Part shown: positions 9,738 to 18,203 of the stretch, in pieces
Layout of the letters: each line of letters opens with the position of its first letter
How positions within the stretch are numbered: the first letter of the stretch is position 1
Source of the DNA: Bacillota bacterium
GTDB taxonomy: Bacteria > Bacillota > Clostridia > Peptostreptococcales > Anaerovoracaceae
Assembly (NCBI GenBank): GCA_023415235.1
Contig: JAEZLP010000051.1
Span: 1 to 45,138, forward strand
Length of the DNA stretch: 45,138 nucleotides
Direction: 5' to 3'
Made by a program: the position numbers and the translations under genes
Notes under the pieces: generated by a model
Database searches by the model: none
Seen by the model: the letters and a program-made list of their open reading frames with translations, nothing else
What the model was told of the DNA's origin: nothing

Positions 9738-10520
9738 CTATTTGATCGGCGCGTAGAGCCGGTACAGACCGAGACGTTTTCCATCGATAAAGTAGTTGGT
9801 GTTTTCTCTCCCGTAGATTTCACCGGTCAGCTGGTAGCCGTTTTCCCTGGCATACTGGATCAGCGGATTGATCATGGCAAGCACATCGTCGCTGTAATGG
9901 ACCTGGGTGTAGATGCAGCGGTCCGCGCTTTCTTCGATTACATCGTCTCCGCAGTTGCTCTGCTCTGTTTCCCGGGTCTTGTTTACGGAAAGATATCGCT
10001 TCATTTTGATTTCTTCATCGAAAATGTTGCAGTAAAAGGACAGGGACACATAAATCCAGTCTTCTCTGTGAATTTTAAGCCCGCTTTTCAGATAGATCGC
10101 AATGTGGTCCTCCTCGTCCAAATATCCAGCCTTTCTCAGCTCCGAAGGCATTTTTCCGATTTTATACTTCCCGATGAGATCCATCTCATCCCGGTACCAT
10201 TCTTCCCATTCCTCCAGCTTGTTCAATACATTCTGGTATCTCTTAATGCTTTCCTCGGCGTCTTTTTTCCGTTCCTCGATGATCCTGCCGATTTCTTCCA
10301 CCGGAAGACCGTTCAGGATACTCTTGATATCCTTCAAGGGCAGTTCCAGATCCCTGTAAAACAGGATGTCCGACAGCACCATGACATCGGTGGATGAGTA
10401 TTCCCAGTAATTGTTCTCTTCATTTTTCATTGGTGTAATGATCCCTTCTCTGACATAAAAACGGATCATTTCGCTGGAGATTCCCAAAACCTTCGATATT
10501 TCACCAACCGTTAAATACAT
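9738..10520 (-). CDS. MerR-family transcriptional regulator with C-terminal effector-binding domain
   Basis: 260 residues. The first 70 form a MerR winged helix: YLTVGEISKVLGISSEMIRF, then a YWEYSSTDVMVLSDI segment. A coiled-coil dimerisation helix (about 75-115, rich in E, K and R) follows. The C-terminal half (about 120-260) resembles the GyrI-like effector domains of multidrug-responsive MerR proteins such as BmrR, but its ligand is not evident. ATG 10520 is chosen over the upstream in-frame TTG 10538 because the HTH begins at once and GGAAAG precedes it. It is the last gene of the probable unit, 47 bp after the FG-GAP-like gene, so it may regulate that unit. Confidence 0.85.
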   Translation of the reverse strand: MYLTVGEISKVLGISSEMIRFYVREGIITPMKNEENNYWEYSSTDVMVLSDILFYRDLELPLKDIKSILNGLPVEEIGRIIEERKKDAEESIKRYQNVLNKLEEWEEWYRDEMDLIGKYKIGKMPSELRKAGYLDEEDHIAIYLKSGLKIHREDWIYVSLSFYCNIFDEEIKMKRYLSVNKTRETEQSNCGDDVIEESADRCIYTQVHYSDDVLAMINPLIQYARENGYQLTGEIYGRENTNYFIDGKRLGLYRLYAPIK

Positions 10521-10567
10521 GAGCACCACTCTTTCCAACTGACAGGGTTTGGTTTTCTAATTTCACT

Positions 10568-11173
10568 TTATCGTAAATCAATGGCATTTTCAAGTGAAAA
10601 ACCCCATTCCTTCCACTGCCAGACCGCAGTCCTCACAGGCCCGCCGGGCTCGATCCCATAACGCTCTCCGGCTATTTTTCGATAGCGTCCCTCCTTAACG
10701 ATCAGCTCCGCCCGACCATCACCATCATCATCCCGAATGGTGAAGGAAAGGATCGGACAGTCCAGGTCCGAGGAACACCAGACGGGCTGAAACCTGTTTT
10801 CCGCAAGCTCATATACAAACAGATGATTCTTGTAGCTGTTGTCCTCGCCGGAGTGCCAGAAGGGGCGGATTTCTGAGAAACTGCCCTCCTTCCAAAGGCT
10901 CATGACCAGGTTGACCTGATTGTCATGATCCACATCTCCCAAAGCGAAGCTGTCAATGTTCCAATCCTCCGGCGATTTCCAGAGCAGTAAGGGTCCCTCT
11001 TTCACTGTGAGGGACCCGTTTTCCAGAAAATACTCCTCGATGACCCCATCGGCGTCCAGATCACCTTCTGTGCGGGAAATGGAACCGGAGATATTGGAAG
11101 CGGATATCATGAAAGCAGCGGCCAGGAACAGGATAAGCAAAGCTCCTGGCCGCAGAAGCCATCTGGTTACCAT
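10568..11173 (-). CDS. Secreted or membrane-anchored FG-GAP/VCBS-like protein
   Basis: 201 residues. An N-terminal hydrophobic segment (about 5-27) is a signal peptide or anchor. The rest carries three calcium-loop-like repeats of the FG-GAP/VCBS type: GDLDADGVIEEYFL, GDVDHDNQVNLVMS and RDDDGDGRAELIVK. Such repeats normally build small beta-propellers at the cell surface; three are too few for a full propeller. The start is ATG 11173 with GGAGG upstream, and it overlaps the stop of the DUF3160 gene by 7 nt (ATGGTAA), so the two are translationally coupled and probably work together outside the membrane. The specific function is unknown. Confidence 0.75.
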   Translation of the reverse strand: MVTRWLLRPGALLILFLAAAFMISASNISGSISRTEGDLDADGVIEEYFLENGSLTVKEGPLLLWKSPEDWNIDSFALGDVDHDNQVNLVMSLWKEGSFSEIRPFWHSGEDNSYKNHLFVYELAENRFQPVWCSSDLDCPILSFTIRDDDGDGRAELIVKEGRYRKIAGERYGIEPGGPVRTAVWQWKEWGFSLENAIDLR

Positions 11174-13344
11174 CCGGTATCCTCCAAAGTTCCCGTATAG
11201 CTTTGGGTCCAATAGGGCCGCGGGGCAGCATTTCCTTCTTCCAGCATGACTTTCCACTTTTCGTCCGTCAGCCGGTCTGCAGCCGGCCATGGGAATTCAT
11301 AATAGGAATAAGCGGCCCCCTTGGCAATGCGCAGTTTACCATCCACCGGCACTACTGCGTAAATATAGCTGATGAATCCGGTACCCGCCTCCAGAACGCT
11401 GCCATTTGGATCTGTGGCTACGTCGGAGATGAGTGCCGCTGGATTTTCATAGACAGCGGAAGGATGATCCACGCCCTCGTCCTTCATCGCTTCCAGCCAG
11501 AAATGCTCCAGCTGTCCGCCAAAGCTTTTGATCAGTTCGTATTCCGAATCGTCAAGAGGTTCGCCGGAAAGCTCCTTCTCTGAAATGACCTTAAGCTTTA
11601 AGGCCAGCTCCTCCATCAAAGCAAGGGAATCGGCGGCGCTTTGCTCCAGCAGGCTTCTACGCTCCAAGCCTTCTATGGTCATTCTGGTGAGAGCGGCAAG
11701 ACGGCCGTAAACCATCGGATTGGGCTCTACATAGCCTCTGTCGTCCTGGGGCTCCTCACCGCCGCCCATTTCCGCATAAACCTGCTTTGCGTAGAGGACC
11801 GTATCGTGCTTCAGCTCAGCCCAGCTGCCCAGATAGGTTTCAAGCTGCTTTCTGTCCCAAGCACGATTCTGCATAAAGGAGGGGTAACCTTCTCCTTTGG
11901 GCTCTGTGAGAGGACTCAGCGTGTACATCCACGTCCAGTACAGGTTCTGGGTCCATATGCCCTCATCCAAAGAGTCGATATCTCTTCGGAGATTTGCCAT
12001 GTTCTCCGGGTATTTCTGATAATTTGTTTCACCGAGTTCCTCAAGAATGGAATAAGCCTCCTGGGAGCCAATGGCTGCCGGGATATCCAGTCCGTTGGGG
12101 AGCATCCGTCGCTCATCCTTTTCGTTTTCCAATACTTCGCGATAGATCAGCCGCTGGAAAATGGAAGCGTCCGGTGTGAATCGCTGGCCCATAAAGCGGA
12201 AGCCCTTTATATTTTTTTCCCGGTCAGGCTGGATGGTTGCGTCATAGATGGGTATCGAATTCAGCGCAGGAGGGTCCAATTTATCAAGCGCATTCCGAAA
12301 TGCCGTCCACTGCTTGCCGTTTTCAGCCAGTTTCTCCGGGGATGGAATTTCTCCGTAGGAGTCCTTTAGCAGCTGATAGTATTGAATCATTCCCAGGTCA
12401 TCGCTTTTTCCCACAAAGAAGTTGGTGGGCTCATAAATGCTGTTCCAGCGGTCGTAATCCTGCTGATTGCTGAGAAGCAGGGTCATCAGGGCCGCCGATC
12501 TGGTTTCGTCCTCATTGACAGCCCGGAAGGTCATTCGCCCATACCACATCATGGCCCGGAAATAGGTCTTCAGTTCTTCGGATTTATTGTAATGTCCCCG
12601 GGGAATATACTGGGTGTAATCCTCAAGCGGTTCTTCCGTTGGATTGTCAATATCCCCGGCTCCGATTCTCATCACAGGAGAGGGTGTAAAGGTTTCCTGA
12701 TGATCCGAAATCAGCTTCAGCTCGCTGGTTACCTCCTGTTTGACATAGGAGGGAATTTCCGCCTTTGGATCCAGCAGACGGGCTGCCACTGCAAAAAAGG
12801 CCACATTGCGTTTTGCAGCGTTTTCCCAATCTGTTCCTTTTAACACCTTATAGTGGTCCTGGCTTTTTGCCAGCATGGATTCCGTCAAGGCTTTCAGCTC
12901 ACTCCGAAGCATGTTTTTCTCCAGTGTTCGCAACAGATGGCTGAAATACAGGTGATAATTATGCAGCATTGCGTCGGTGGTAATAAAATTTGGAATCGAA
13001 TCATAGCGATTAATTTCATAGATGCTGAAGAATTCCCGCCACTCGCTGGGAACCACCACAAACCCGTTTTTTACAAGGAGCCTCTTCGACTCATCAGAGA
13101 ATATAAATCGATCCTTGTTGGTCACGTTGCCCAGATCGGCATCGACCCGATAGGGCGCGACAGAGGGCTTCAGGTTGACCGGCACTTCCCGGTAAGGGGC
13201 AAAGGCCGCAGCTTCCGCCTCCATGATTAAGGGGGATGTATCCTTCTGCGCAGGAGAGGACGGCTGACACCCGGTCAGCCCTGTTAAAAACAGCAGCACG
13301 ACTGCCATGCTACTGCAGATCAAAGTTCTTTTCCCTTGTTTCAT
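11167..13344 (-). CDS. DUF3160-family lipoprotein
   Basis: 725 residues. The N-terminus is a lipoprotein signal: basic MKQGKR, hydrophobic stretch, lipobox LTGC with Cys26. The mature part matches the DUF3160 family (for example FITTDAMLHNYHLYFSH near its start and a long helical body). No catalytic motif is recognisable; the family has no firmly known activity that I can cite. It should be tethered to the outer face of the membrane. ATG 13344 is preferred because GAGG lies 8 nt upstream and the signal peptide starts cleanly; an extension to 13404 would bury it. The FG-GAP-like gene follows with a 7-nt overlap. Confidence 0.85.
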   Translation of the reverse strand: MKQGKRTLICSSMAVVLLFLTGLTGCQPSSPAQKDTSPLIMEAEAAAFAPYREVPVNLKPSVAPYRVDADLGNVTNKDRFIFSDESKRLLVKNGFVVVPSEWREFFSIYEINRYDSIPNFITTDAMLHNYHLYFSHLLRTLEKNMLRSELKALTESMLAKSQDHYKVLKGTDWENAAKRNVAFFAVAARLLDPKAEIPSYVKQEVTSELKLISDHQETFTPSPVMRIGAGDIDNPTEEPLEDYTQYIPRGHYNKSEELKTYFRAMMWYGRMTFRAVNEDETRSAALMTLLLSNQQDYDRWNSIYEPTNFFVGKSDDLGMIQYYQLLKDSYGEIPSPEKLAENGKQWTAFRNALDKLDPPALNSIPIYDATIQPDREKNIKGFRFMGQRFTPDASIFQRLIYREVLENEKDERRMLPNGLDIPAAIGSQEAYSILEELGETNYQKYPENMANLRRDIDSLDEGIWTQNLYWTWMYTLSPLTEPKGEGYPSFMQNRAWDRKQLETYLGSWAELKHDTVLYAKQVYAEMGGGEEPQDDRGYVEPNPMVYGRLAALTRMTIEGLERRSLLEQSAADSLALMEELALKLKVISEKELSGEPLDDSEYELIKSFGGQLEHFWLEAMKDEGVDHPSAVYENPAALISDVATDPNGSVLEAGTGFISYIYAVVPVDGKLRIAKGAAYSYYEFPWPAADRLTDEKWKVMLEEGNAAPRPYWTQSYTGTLEDTGW

Positions 13345-13427
13345 AACAACAACCTCTTTTTCCATTTTCTTCATTGGACGTAGGAACTCTATAAAATGTT
13401 CCAAAACAGCTGTTTCACAGGATACAA

Positions 13428-14447
13428 TCAGACTGGAAGGCTGCTCCCTTGTTCTTCGCTGCTTCGAAGGATTTTTTCAATATCGTTGAGTCGCGGCATT
13501 GACGGAATCGCGCCCCTTTTTGTTACGCAATGGGCCGCTGCGGCATTTGCAAACCTTGTGATTTCTGCCAGCTGTGAGATGCCGATTTCCCCCGGCAGCG
13601 TTTTTCGTTTTGGGATATCGCCGCAGCCTTCTGCGCTGCCGAGCCTGTCGATGGAATAGAGGAAGGCCCCCCAAAAAGCGTCTCCCGCGCCGGTAGTGTC
13701 TACCGCATCAACACGAAAGCCGGTCACCCTGCAACATCCGCTCCTTCCTGCGACCAGCGCGCCTGCTTTTCCCAGAGTGACGGCGACAATCTGAATTCCG
13801 GCCCCGATCAGGTGCTCGGCGGCTTTCCGGGGGCCGCTATGACCGGTAAGAAGCTCTGACTCCTCGTCGGAAAGCTTGATGATATCTACAAAAGGAAGCA
13901 CGGATCTCATCTGTTCTATGGCCAGATCCCTGCTCTTCCAAAGCAAAGGCCGAAAATTCGGGTCGTAGGAGATCAGGCAGCCTGCCTTTTTCGCTTCCCC
14001 AAGCGCAAAATTGGTGGTATCCCTGGAAGGATTGTCCGTCAGAGACAGGGAGCCGAAATGAAAGATTCGGCTGTTCCTGATGATGGACAAATCGAGCTCC
14101 TCCCTGCGGATCATCGTGTCCGCGCCCGGTTTGCGGGCAAAGGAAAAGCTGCGCTCTCCGCCTTCCGAAAGACTGACAAAAGCAAGGGTGGTAAACCAGT
14201 TTTCGTCGCTGATCAGCCCGTCGGTGTTAACCCCTGCAGCGTTCAGGGTATTGCGAAGGAACTGCCCTTGCATGTCTGCGCCGATTTTTCCGAGAAAGGC
14301 CGTCCGGCTGCCAAGACTTGAAGCGCAGGCCAGCACATTGGCCGGGGCTCCTCCGGGATTTTGTTCAAACAGGTCCATTCCAGCCGGTGATTTTCCTGCA
14401 GGGGTATAATCGATCAGCAGTTCGCCGAATGCGGTGATATCAAACAT
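13428..14447 (-). CDS. PfkB-family sugar kinase, probable fructokinase
   Basis: 339 residues, typical for ribokinase/PfkB enzymes. It opens with FDITAFGELLIDYTPAG, the fructokinase-like start, contains the N-terminal GGAPANVLA signature, and has the ATP-site/catalytic motif DTTGAGDAFWGAFL with the catalytic Asp. It should phosphorylate a ketose using ATP in the cytoplasm. The isomerase gene ends 2 bp upstream, and the GGAGG site of the kinase lies inside that gene's last codons, so they are coupled. With a D-lyxose/D-mannose isomerase partner, the likely substrate is fructose or xylulose; this is inferred from pairing, not from specificity residues. Confidence 0.87.
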   Translation of the reverse strand: MFDITAFGELLIDYTPAGKSPAGMDLFEQNPGGAPANVLACASSLGSRTAFLGKIGADMQGQFLRNTLNAAGVNTDGLISDENWFTTLAFVSLSEGGERSFSFARKPGADTMIRREELDLSIIRNSRIFHFGSLSLTDNPSRDTTNFALGEAKKAGCLISYDPNFRPLLWKSRDLAIEQMRSVLPFVDIIKLSDEESELLTGHSGPRKAAEHLIGAGIQIVAVTLGKAGALVAGRSGCCRVTGFRVDAVDTTGAGDAFWGAFLYSIDRLGSAEGCGDIPKRKTLPGEIGISQLAEITRFANAAAAHCVTKRGAIPSMPRLNDIEKILRSSEEQGSSLPV

Positions 14448-14449
14448 GG

Positions 14450-15058
14450 TTATCTTGCCTCCGGGTATTCGTTGCAGAGCAAATACTCCGCCGGTTCATC
14501 CTCTTCGATGGATGTAAATCGCGCCTGTTCTTCATAAAAGCGGTTGTCGGTATTGTCATCGTTCACCATGGAAACCTCCCAGGCAAGAACCTTTTCCCCC
14601 TTGGCTGTGAACAGGTGATACTGTCCGGGAACCAGCGTAATGCTTTCCCCGGGTTTCAGGTATACTTCGCCGCCGGCTGGAACCGCGCAAGCCCGCCCGT
14701 CTATCCGGACGGCTACGTCCGTGTCGGCCAGACCGCCTTCCGGCGTGGAATTCCAGAGCTGAAGCATCAGGGTTCCGCCGCCGCGGTTGATGATATCCTC
14801 CATCTTGTTCCAGTGAAAATGATTGGGTGATATCTGATCAACCTGGGAAACCAGTATTTTTTCCGCATAGGGCTTTCCGTATTCAGGTTTTGTCAAATTG
14901 CCGTTTCTGATGGTAAACAACAGCAGGCCTTCATACTCGTGCCCCTTTTCAGCCCAGTCCTCCGGAGTCCAGTAGGCAAAAGGGGGAAGGTATATTTTCC
15001 GCTCTTCGAGCCAGCTGATCGTTTCTTTTATCAGCGCGTTAATTTGGGAACGCTTCAT
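14450..15058 (-). CDS. D-lyxose ketol-isomerase family cupin
   Basis: 202 residues, a single cupin barrel of the D-lyxose isomerase family, which converts D-lyxose to D-xylulose and often D-mannose to D-fructose. Metal ligands are visible: His80, His82 and Glu87 in NHFHWNKMEDIINRGGG and His148 in PGQYHLF. The N-terminal helix with FAYWTPEDW is typical of the family. The ribosome binding site GGAGGAG lies about 5 nt before ATG 15058. It is preceded by mgsA (44 bp) and followed directly by the PfkB kinase, giving an isomerase-kinase pair that would channel a sugar into glycolysis or the pentose phosphate pathway. Confidence 0.85.
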   Translation of the reverse strand: MKRSQINALIKETISWLEERKIYLPPFAYWTPEDWAEKGHEYEGLLLFTIRNGNLTKPEYGKPYAEKILVSQVDQISPNHFHWNKMEDIINRGGGTLMLQLWNSTPEGGLADTDVAVRIDGRACAVPAGGEVYLKPGESITLVPGQYHLFTAKGEKVLAWEVSMVNDDNTDNRFYEEQARFTSIEEDEPAEYLLCNEYPEAR

Positions 15059-15102
15059 GTTTTCTCCTCCGTCCTGATGCAGATTACACCACCATTTAGC
15101 CT

Positions 15103-15537
15103 TCAGCGCCTGTCCATCTTCATGATGTGCCTCTCATGCTCCTCGTGGATCAGAGGCGATGTAAGAAGGTAATCCGCCGTGGACTGATTCATCGCCACGG
15201 GGATGTCATATAATACCGCAATCCTCAGCAGCGCTTTTACGTCCGGATCATGAGGCTGGGAGCTGAGCGGATCCCAGAAAAAGATCATAAAGTCGACCTT
15301 TCCTTCCGCAATCATAGCGCCGATCTGCTGGTCACCTCCAAGAGGGCCGCTTTTGTAGGGCCTCACGGGGAGCCCTGTCTCTTCTGCGATCAAAGCCGCC
15401 GTTGTGCCGGTTCCGCAAAGAAAATGCCCCGCCAGCAGCACCTTGTTTTTCTTAGCCCATTCGGCCAGATCCCTCTTTCTGTGATCGTGGGCGATCAATG
15501 CGATCTTTTTTTGTCTGCCCAGTGTATTTATATTCAT
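15103..15537 (-). CDS. mgsA: Methylglyoxal synthase
   Basis: 144 residues, the normal length. It converts dihydroxyacetone phosphate to methylglyoxal and phosphate, bypassing lower glycolysis. Active-site residues align with the E. coli enzyme: the GGDQQIGA Asp69, the FFWDP Asp89, and His96 and Asp99 in SSQPHDPDVKALLRI. LIAHDHRK near the start is also conserved. GAGGAGG lies before ATG 15537, and a good sigma-A promoter is at 15580-15608. As first gene of a unit with a sugar isomerase and kinase it fits relief of sugar-phosphate overload, a known role of the enzyme; the connection here is inference. Confidence 0.95.
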   Translation of the reverse strand: MNINTLGRQKKIALIAHDHRKRDLAEWAKKNKVLLAGHFLCGTGTTAALIAEETGLPVRPYKSGPLGGDQQIGAMIAEGKVDFMIFFWDPLSSQPHDPDVKALLRIAVLYDIPVAMNQSTADYLLTSPLIHEEHERHIMKMDRR

Positions 15538-15579
15538 GGTATCCTCCTCTATTTCGTGTGATAAGATTTATTAATCCCT

Positions 15580-15608
15580 ATCATACCTTCCTGGGGAAGG
15601 ATTTTCAA
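15580..15608 (-). promoter_or_regulatory. Sigma-A promoter for mgsA
   Basis: Read on the minus strand: TTGAAA (15608-15603), 17 nt, TATGAT (15585-15580). Five of six -35 and five of six -10 bases match the consensus with ideal spacing. The start site would be about 35 nt before the mgsA ATG. No other convincing promoter is visible before the MerR gene, supporting one long unit. Confidence 0.75.
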
Positions 15609-15789
15609 GAGCGGCCTGTTAAATCCTGCCATCGCCTTGGTCAATCCAGCCGGCGCCTTGTAAAATTTTGATTGAGAAACCTGCTTCCGGACGATATTAT
15701 TTTATTAATGAAGGACAGCATATGGAATATTATGCAGTATATAGAGTAATTGACCAGAATAATCGACACCATAAAGGGAGGGCTGCCTT

Positions 15790-16584
15790 ATGAAAACAAA
15801 GATTTACCTGGATTCCGAAAAATATACGGCGGGGATCACCCTGAAGGACCCTGAGGAACCGGAAGAGGGCAGCTTGGCGCTGCATACCTGTGAAAATACG
15901 GGAGCAATCATAGAAAACCGCAGGAAGCTGGCGACCTTTCTTGGCTTCAGCCTGGGGGACTTTGTCTGCGCTCATCAGACTCACAGCGCCAACTTCCACA
16001 GGGCAACCCAAGCAGACAGGGGACGGGGTTCCGTCGCCATGGACGACGCGATTTCCGATACCGACGCCTTGTATACCTATGAACCCAATCTGGTGCTGTG
16101 CTGCTTTACCGCCGATTGTGTCCCTCTGATCCTCTGCAATGAAAAAACCGGACTTGCGGGCGTAATCCACTCGGGCTGGGGAGGAACGGTCAATGAAATT
16201 GTGCCCAGAGTTCTGGAGCAGCTGATCCGATCCGAGCACAACCAGCCAGAGGATATCCGGGTTTTCATCGGTCCGGCCATCAGCCAGGAGTCCTTTGAGG
16301 TGGACCGGGATGTTCGGGACCGATTCAAAGCGCTGGGGTATGCGGATCCATACATCAGTTACAACGGGAAAACAGGCAAATATCACATCGACAATCAGCT
16401 TACCGTAAAAAAACAGTGCGAGCTTGCGGGAATGCCGCCGGAAAATATTTTTGTAGACCGCACCTGCACCTTCAGCAGCCCCAACTGTTTTTCCTACCGC
16501 AGGGACAAGGCCTGCGGGCGGCACCTCAGCTTCATTATCCGAAAGGAAAAGACGGAGAGGCCGACAAATCTCCCGAATGTGTAA
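15790..16584 (+). CDS. pgeF: Laccase-domain (PgeF/YfiH) protein
   Basis: 264 residues. The family was first described as polyphenol oxidase or laccase-like; characterised members act as purine nucleoside phosphorylase/adenosine deaminase or as peptidoglycan editing factor. The metal/catalytic set is intact: HQTH (His65), TADCVP (Cys110) and IHSGWGGT (His127), with the late CFSYRRD motif. A strong GGGAGGG precedes ATG 15790. It is divergent from mgsA and followed by a double hairpin. It is probably a cytoplasmic housekeeping enzyme. The C-terminal tail (KEKTERPTNLPNV) extends beyond the usual end. Confidence 0.88.
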   Translation: MKTKIYLDSEKYTAGITLKDPEEPEEGSLALHTCENTGAIIENRRKLATFLGFSLGDFVCAHQTHSANFHRATQADRGRGSVAMDDAISDTDALYTYEPNLVLCCFTADCVPLILCNEKTGLAGVIHSGWGGTVNEIVPRVLEQLIRSEHNQPEDIRVFIGPAISQESFEVDRDVRDRFKALGYADPYISYNGKTGKYHIDNQLTVKKQCELAGMPPENIFVDRTCTFSSPNCFSYRRDKACGRHLSFIIRKEKTERPTNLPNV

Positions 16585-16592
16585 ACTGGAAA

Positions 16593-16657
16593 ATCCCGGG
16601 TATTGTTACATTAAACCCGGGATCGCCGGCGGACCGATGAATCGGTCGCCGATTTTT
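16593..16657 (+). terminator. Tandem hairpins with terminator between pgeF and abfD
   Basis: Hairpin 1: ATCCCGGGT (16593-16601) with ACCCGGGAT (16615-16623), a perfect 9 bp. Hairpin 2: CGGCG(G)ACCG with CGGTCGCCG (16627-16651), followed by ATTTTTAA. The second is a proper intrinsic terminator and ends only 29 nt before the abfD start, leaving no room for a promoter after it. Expression of abfD must therefore pass through it. Confidence 0.75.
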
Positions 16658-16686
16658 AATCCATGGTGAGAAAGGAGATTTACACG

Positions 16687-18129
16687 ATGTTGAAGACGGG
16701 AAAAGAGTATATTGAAAGCCTTCGCAAGCTGAATCTGAATGTTTACATGTTTGGGGAAAAGGTTGAATCGCCGGTGGATCATCCCATCATTATTCCGTCC
16801 ATGAATGCGGTGGCCATGACCTATGATCTGGCCCTGGATCCCCTGTATGAGGATCTCATGACGGTAAAGTCCCACATTACGGGAAAGAAGATTAATTTGT
16901 TCAACCATGTGTTCCAAAGCAACGATGATCTGGTAAAAAAGGTAAAGCGCCAGAGGATGCTGGGACAGAAGATGGCCTGCTGCTTTCAGCGATGTGTAGG
17001 CCAGGATGCATTCAACGCAGTATATAGTACGGCTTATGAAGTCGATAAGAAATACGGAACCGACTATCAGGAACGGTTCAATCGGTTCCTCACATATGTG
17101 CAGGAGAATGATCTTGTCGTTGACGGAGCTATGACAGACGTCAAAGGGGACAGGGGGCTATCTCCAAGCAACCAGAAGGATCCGGATCTGTACCTGAGAG
17201 TGGTGGAGAGAAGATCGGACGGCATTGTGGTCAACGGCTGCAAAGCCCATCAGACAGGGATCGTGAATTCCCACGAGGTGCTCTGCATGCCCACCATAGC
17301 CATGAAGCCGGAGGACAGGGACTATGCGCTGTCTTTTGCCGTACCTACCGACTCGGACGGGATCACTATCATCTACGGCCGACAGTCTTGTGATACGAGA
17401 AAGCTGGAGGGAACTGAAATCGACGTGGGAAACAGCCAGTTCGGCGGACACGAAGCCCTGATTATCTTTGATCATGTCTTTGTTCCCAACGAGAGGATAT
17501 TTTTAAACGGAGAGACGGAATTTGTCGGGATGCTGGTGGAGCGGTTTGCCGGACATCACAGACCCAGCTATGCATGCAAATCCGGAGTGGGAGATGTGCT
17601 CATCGGTGCAGCTGCACTGGCTGCCGAATATAACGGAGTAGCGGGAGCGTCCCATATCAGGGATAAGCTGATTGAGATGACACATCTGAACGAGACGATT
17701 TATTCCTCCGCTCTTGCCTGTTCCTATGAAGGAGCGCCAACGCCGTCAGGCGCATATTTAATTGATCTGCTTCTGGCAAACGTCTGCAAGCAGAACGTGA
17801 CCAGATTTCCGTACGAAATGTGCCGTTTGGCCGAGGATATTGCGGGAGGACTGATGGTAACCCAACCATCGGAAAAGGACTTCCGGAGCGAGGCGGTGGG
17901 CCATTACATAGAGAAGTATCTCAGAGGAGTCGATTCCGTTCCAACGGAGCACAGACTCCGCATCATGAGGTTGATCGAGAACTTAACTCTTGGAACCGGA
18001 GCTGTGGGTTATCGTACCGAATCCATGCATGGAGCCGGATCTCCGCAGGCGCAAAGGATCATGATCAACCGGCTGGGAAATATAGAACAGAAAAAGGAAC
18101 TGGCCAAGAACATTGCAAAGATCAAATAA
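16687..18129 (+). CDS. abfD: 4-hydroxybutyryl-CoA dehydratase / vinylacetyl-CoA isomerase homologue
   Basis: 480 residues, close to the 490 of the Clostridium aminobutyricum enzyme, which dehydrates 4-hydroxybutyryl-CoA to crotonyl-CoA using FAD and a [4Fe-4S] cluster. Cys99 and Cys103 (ACCFQRC) fall at the reference cluster positions, Thr190 lies in KAHQTG, and the C-terminal YRTESMHGAGSPQAQ motif with its Glu is intact. The remaining ligand pair reads His291-RPSYA-Cys297, one residue shorter than the reference spacing (His292 and Cys299 around RQSYGG). The substrate could thus differ or the cluster geometry be altered. AGGAG precedes ATG 16687; an in-frame ATG at 16663 has no good site. No other 4-hydroxybutyrate gene is nearby. 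Confidence 0.75.
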   Translation: MLKTGKEYIESLRKLNLNVYMFGEKVESPVDHPIIIPSMNAVAMTYDLALDPLYEDLMTVKSHITGKKINLFNHVFQSNDDLVKKVKRQRMLGQKMACCFQRCVGQDAFNAVYSTAYEVDKKYGTDYQERFNRFLTYVQENDLVVDGAMTDVKGDRGLSPSNQKDPDLYLRVVERRSDGIVVNGCKAHQTGIVNSHEVLCMPTIAMKPEDRDYALSFAVPTDSDGITIIYGRQSCDTRKLEGTEIDVGNSQFGGHEALIIFDHVFVPNERIFLNGETEFVGMLVERFAGHHRPSYACKSGVGDVLIGAAALAAEYNGVAGASHIRDKLIEMTHLNETIYSSALACSYEGAPTPSGAYLIDLLLANVCKQNVTRFPYEMCRLAEDIAGGLMVTQPSEKDFRSEAVGHYIEKYLRGVDSVPTEHRLRIMRLIENLTLGTGAVGYRTESMHGAGSPQAQRIMINRLGNIEQKKELAKNIAKIK

Positions 18130-18176
18130 TCGCCGGCGCACATCAATCCTGCAAAATGAAATATTTCACTAAAAAG

Positions 18177-18201
18177 AAATACTCCACGCCGTGGAGTATT
18201 T
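18177..18201. terminator. Bidirectional intrinsic terminator
   Basis: AAATACTCCAC and GTGGAGTATTT pair perfectly over 11 bp around GCC, with a T run on the plus strand and an A run (T run on the minus strand) on the other side. It serves the converging abfD gene and the 143-residue protein gene. Confidence 0.9.
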
Positions 18202-18203
18202 TT

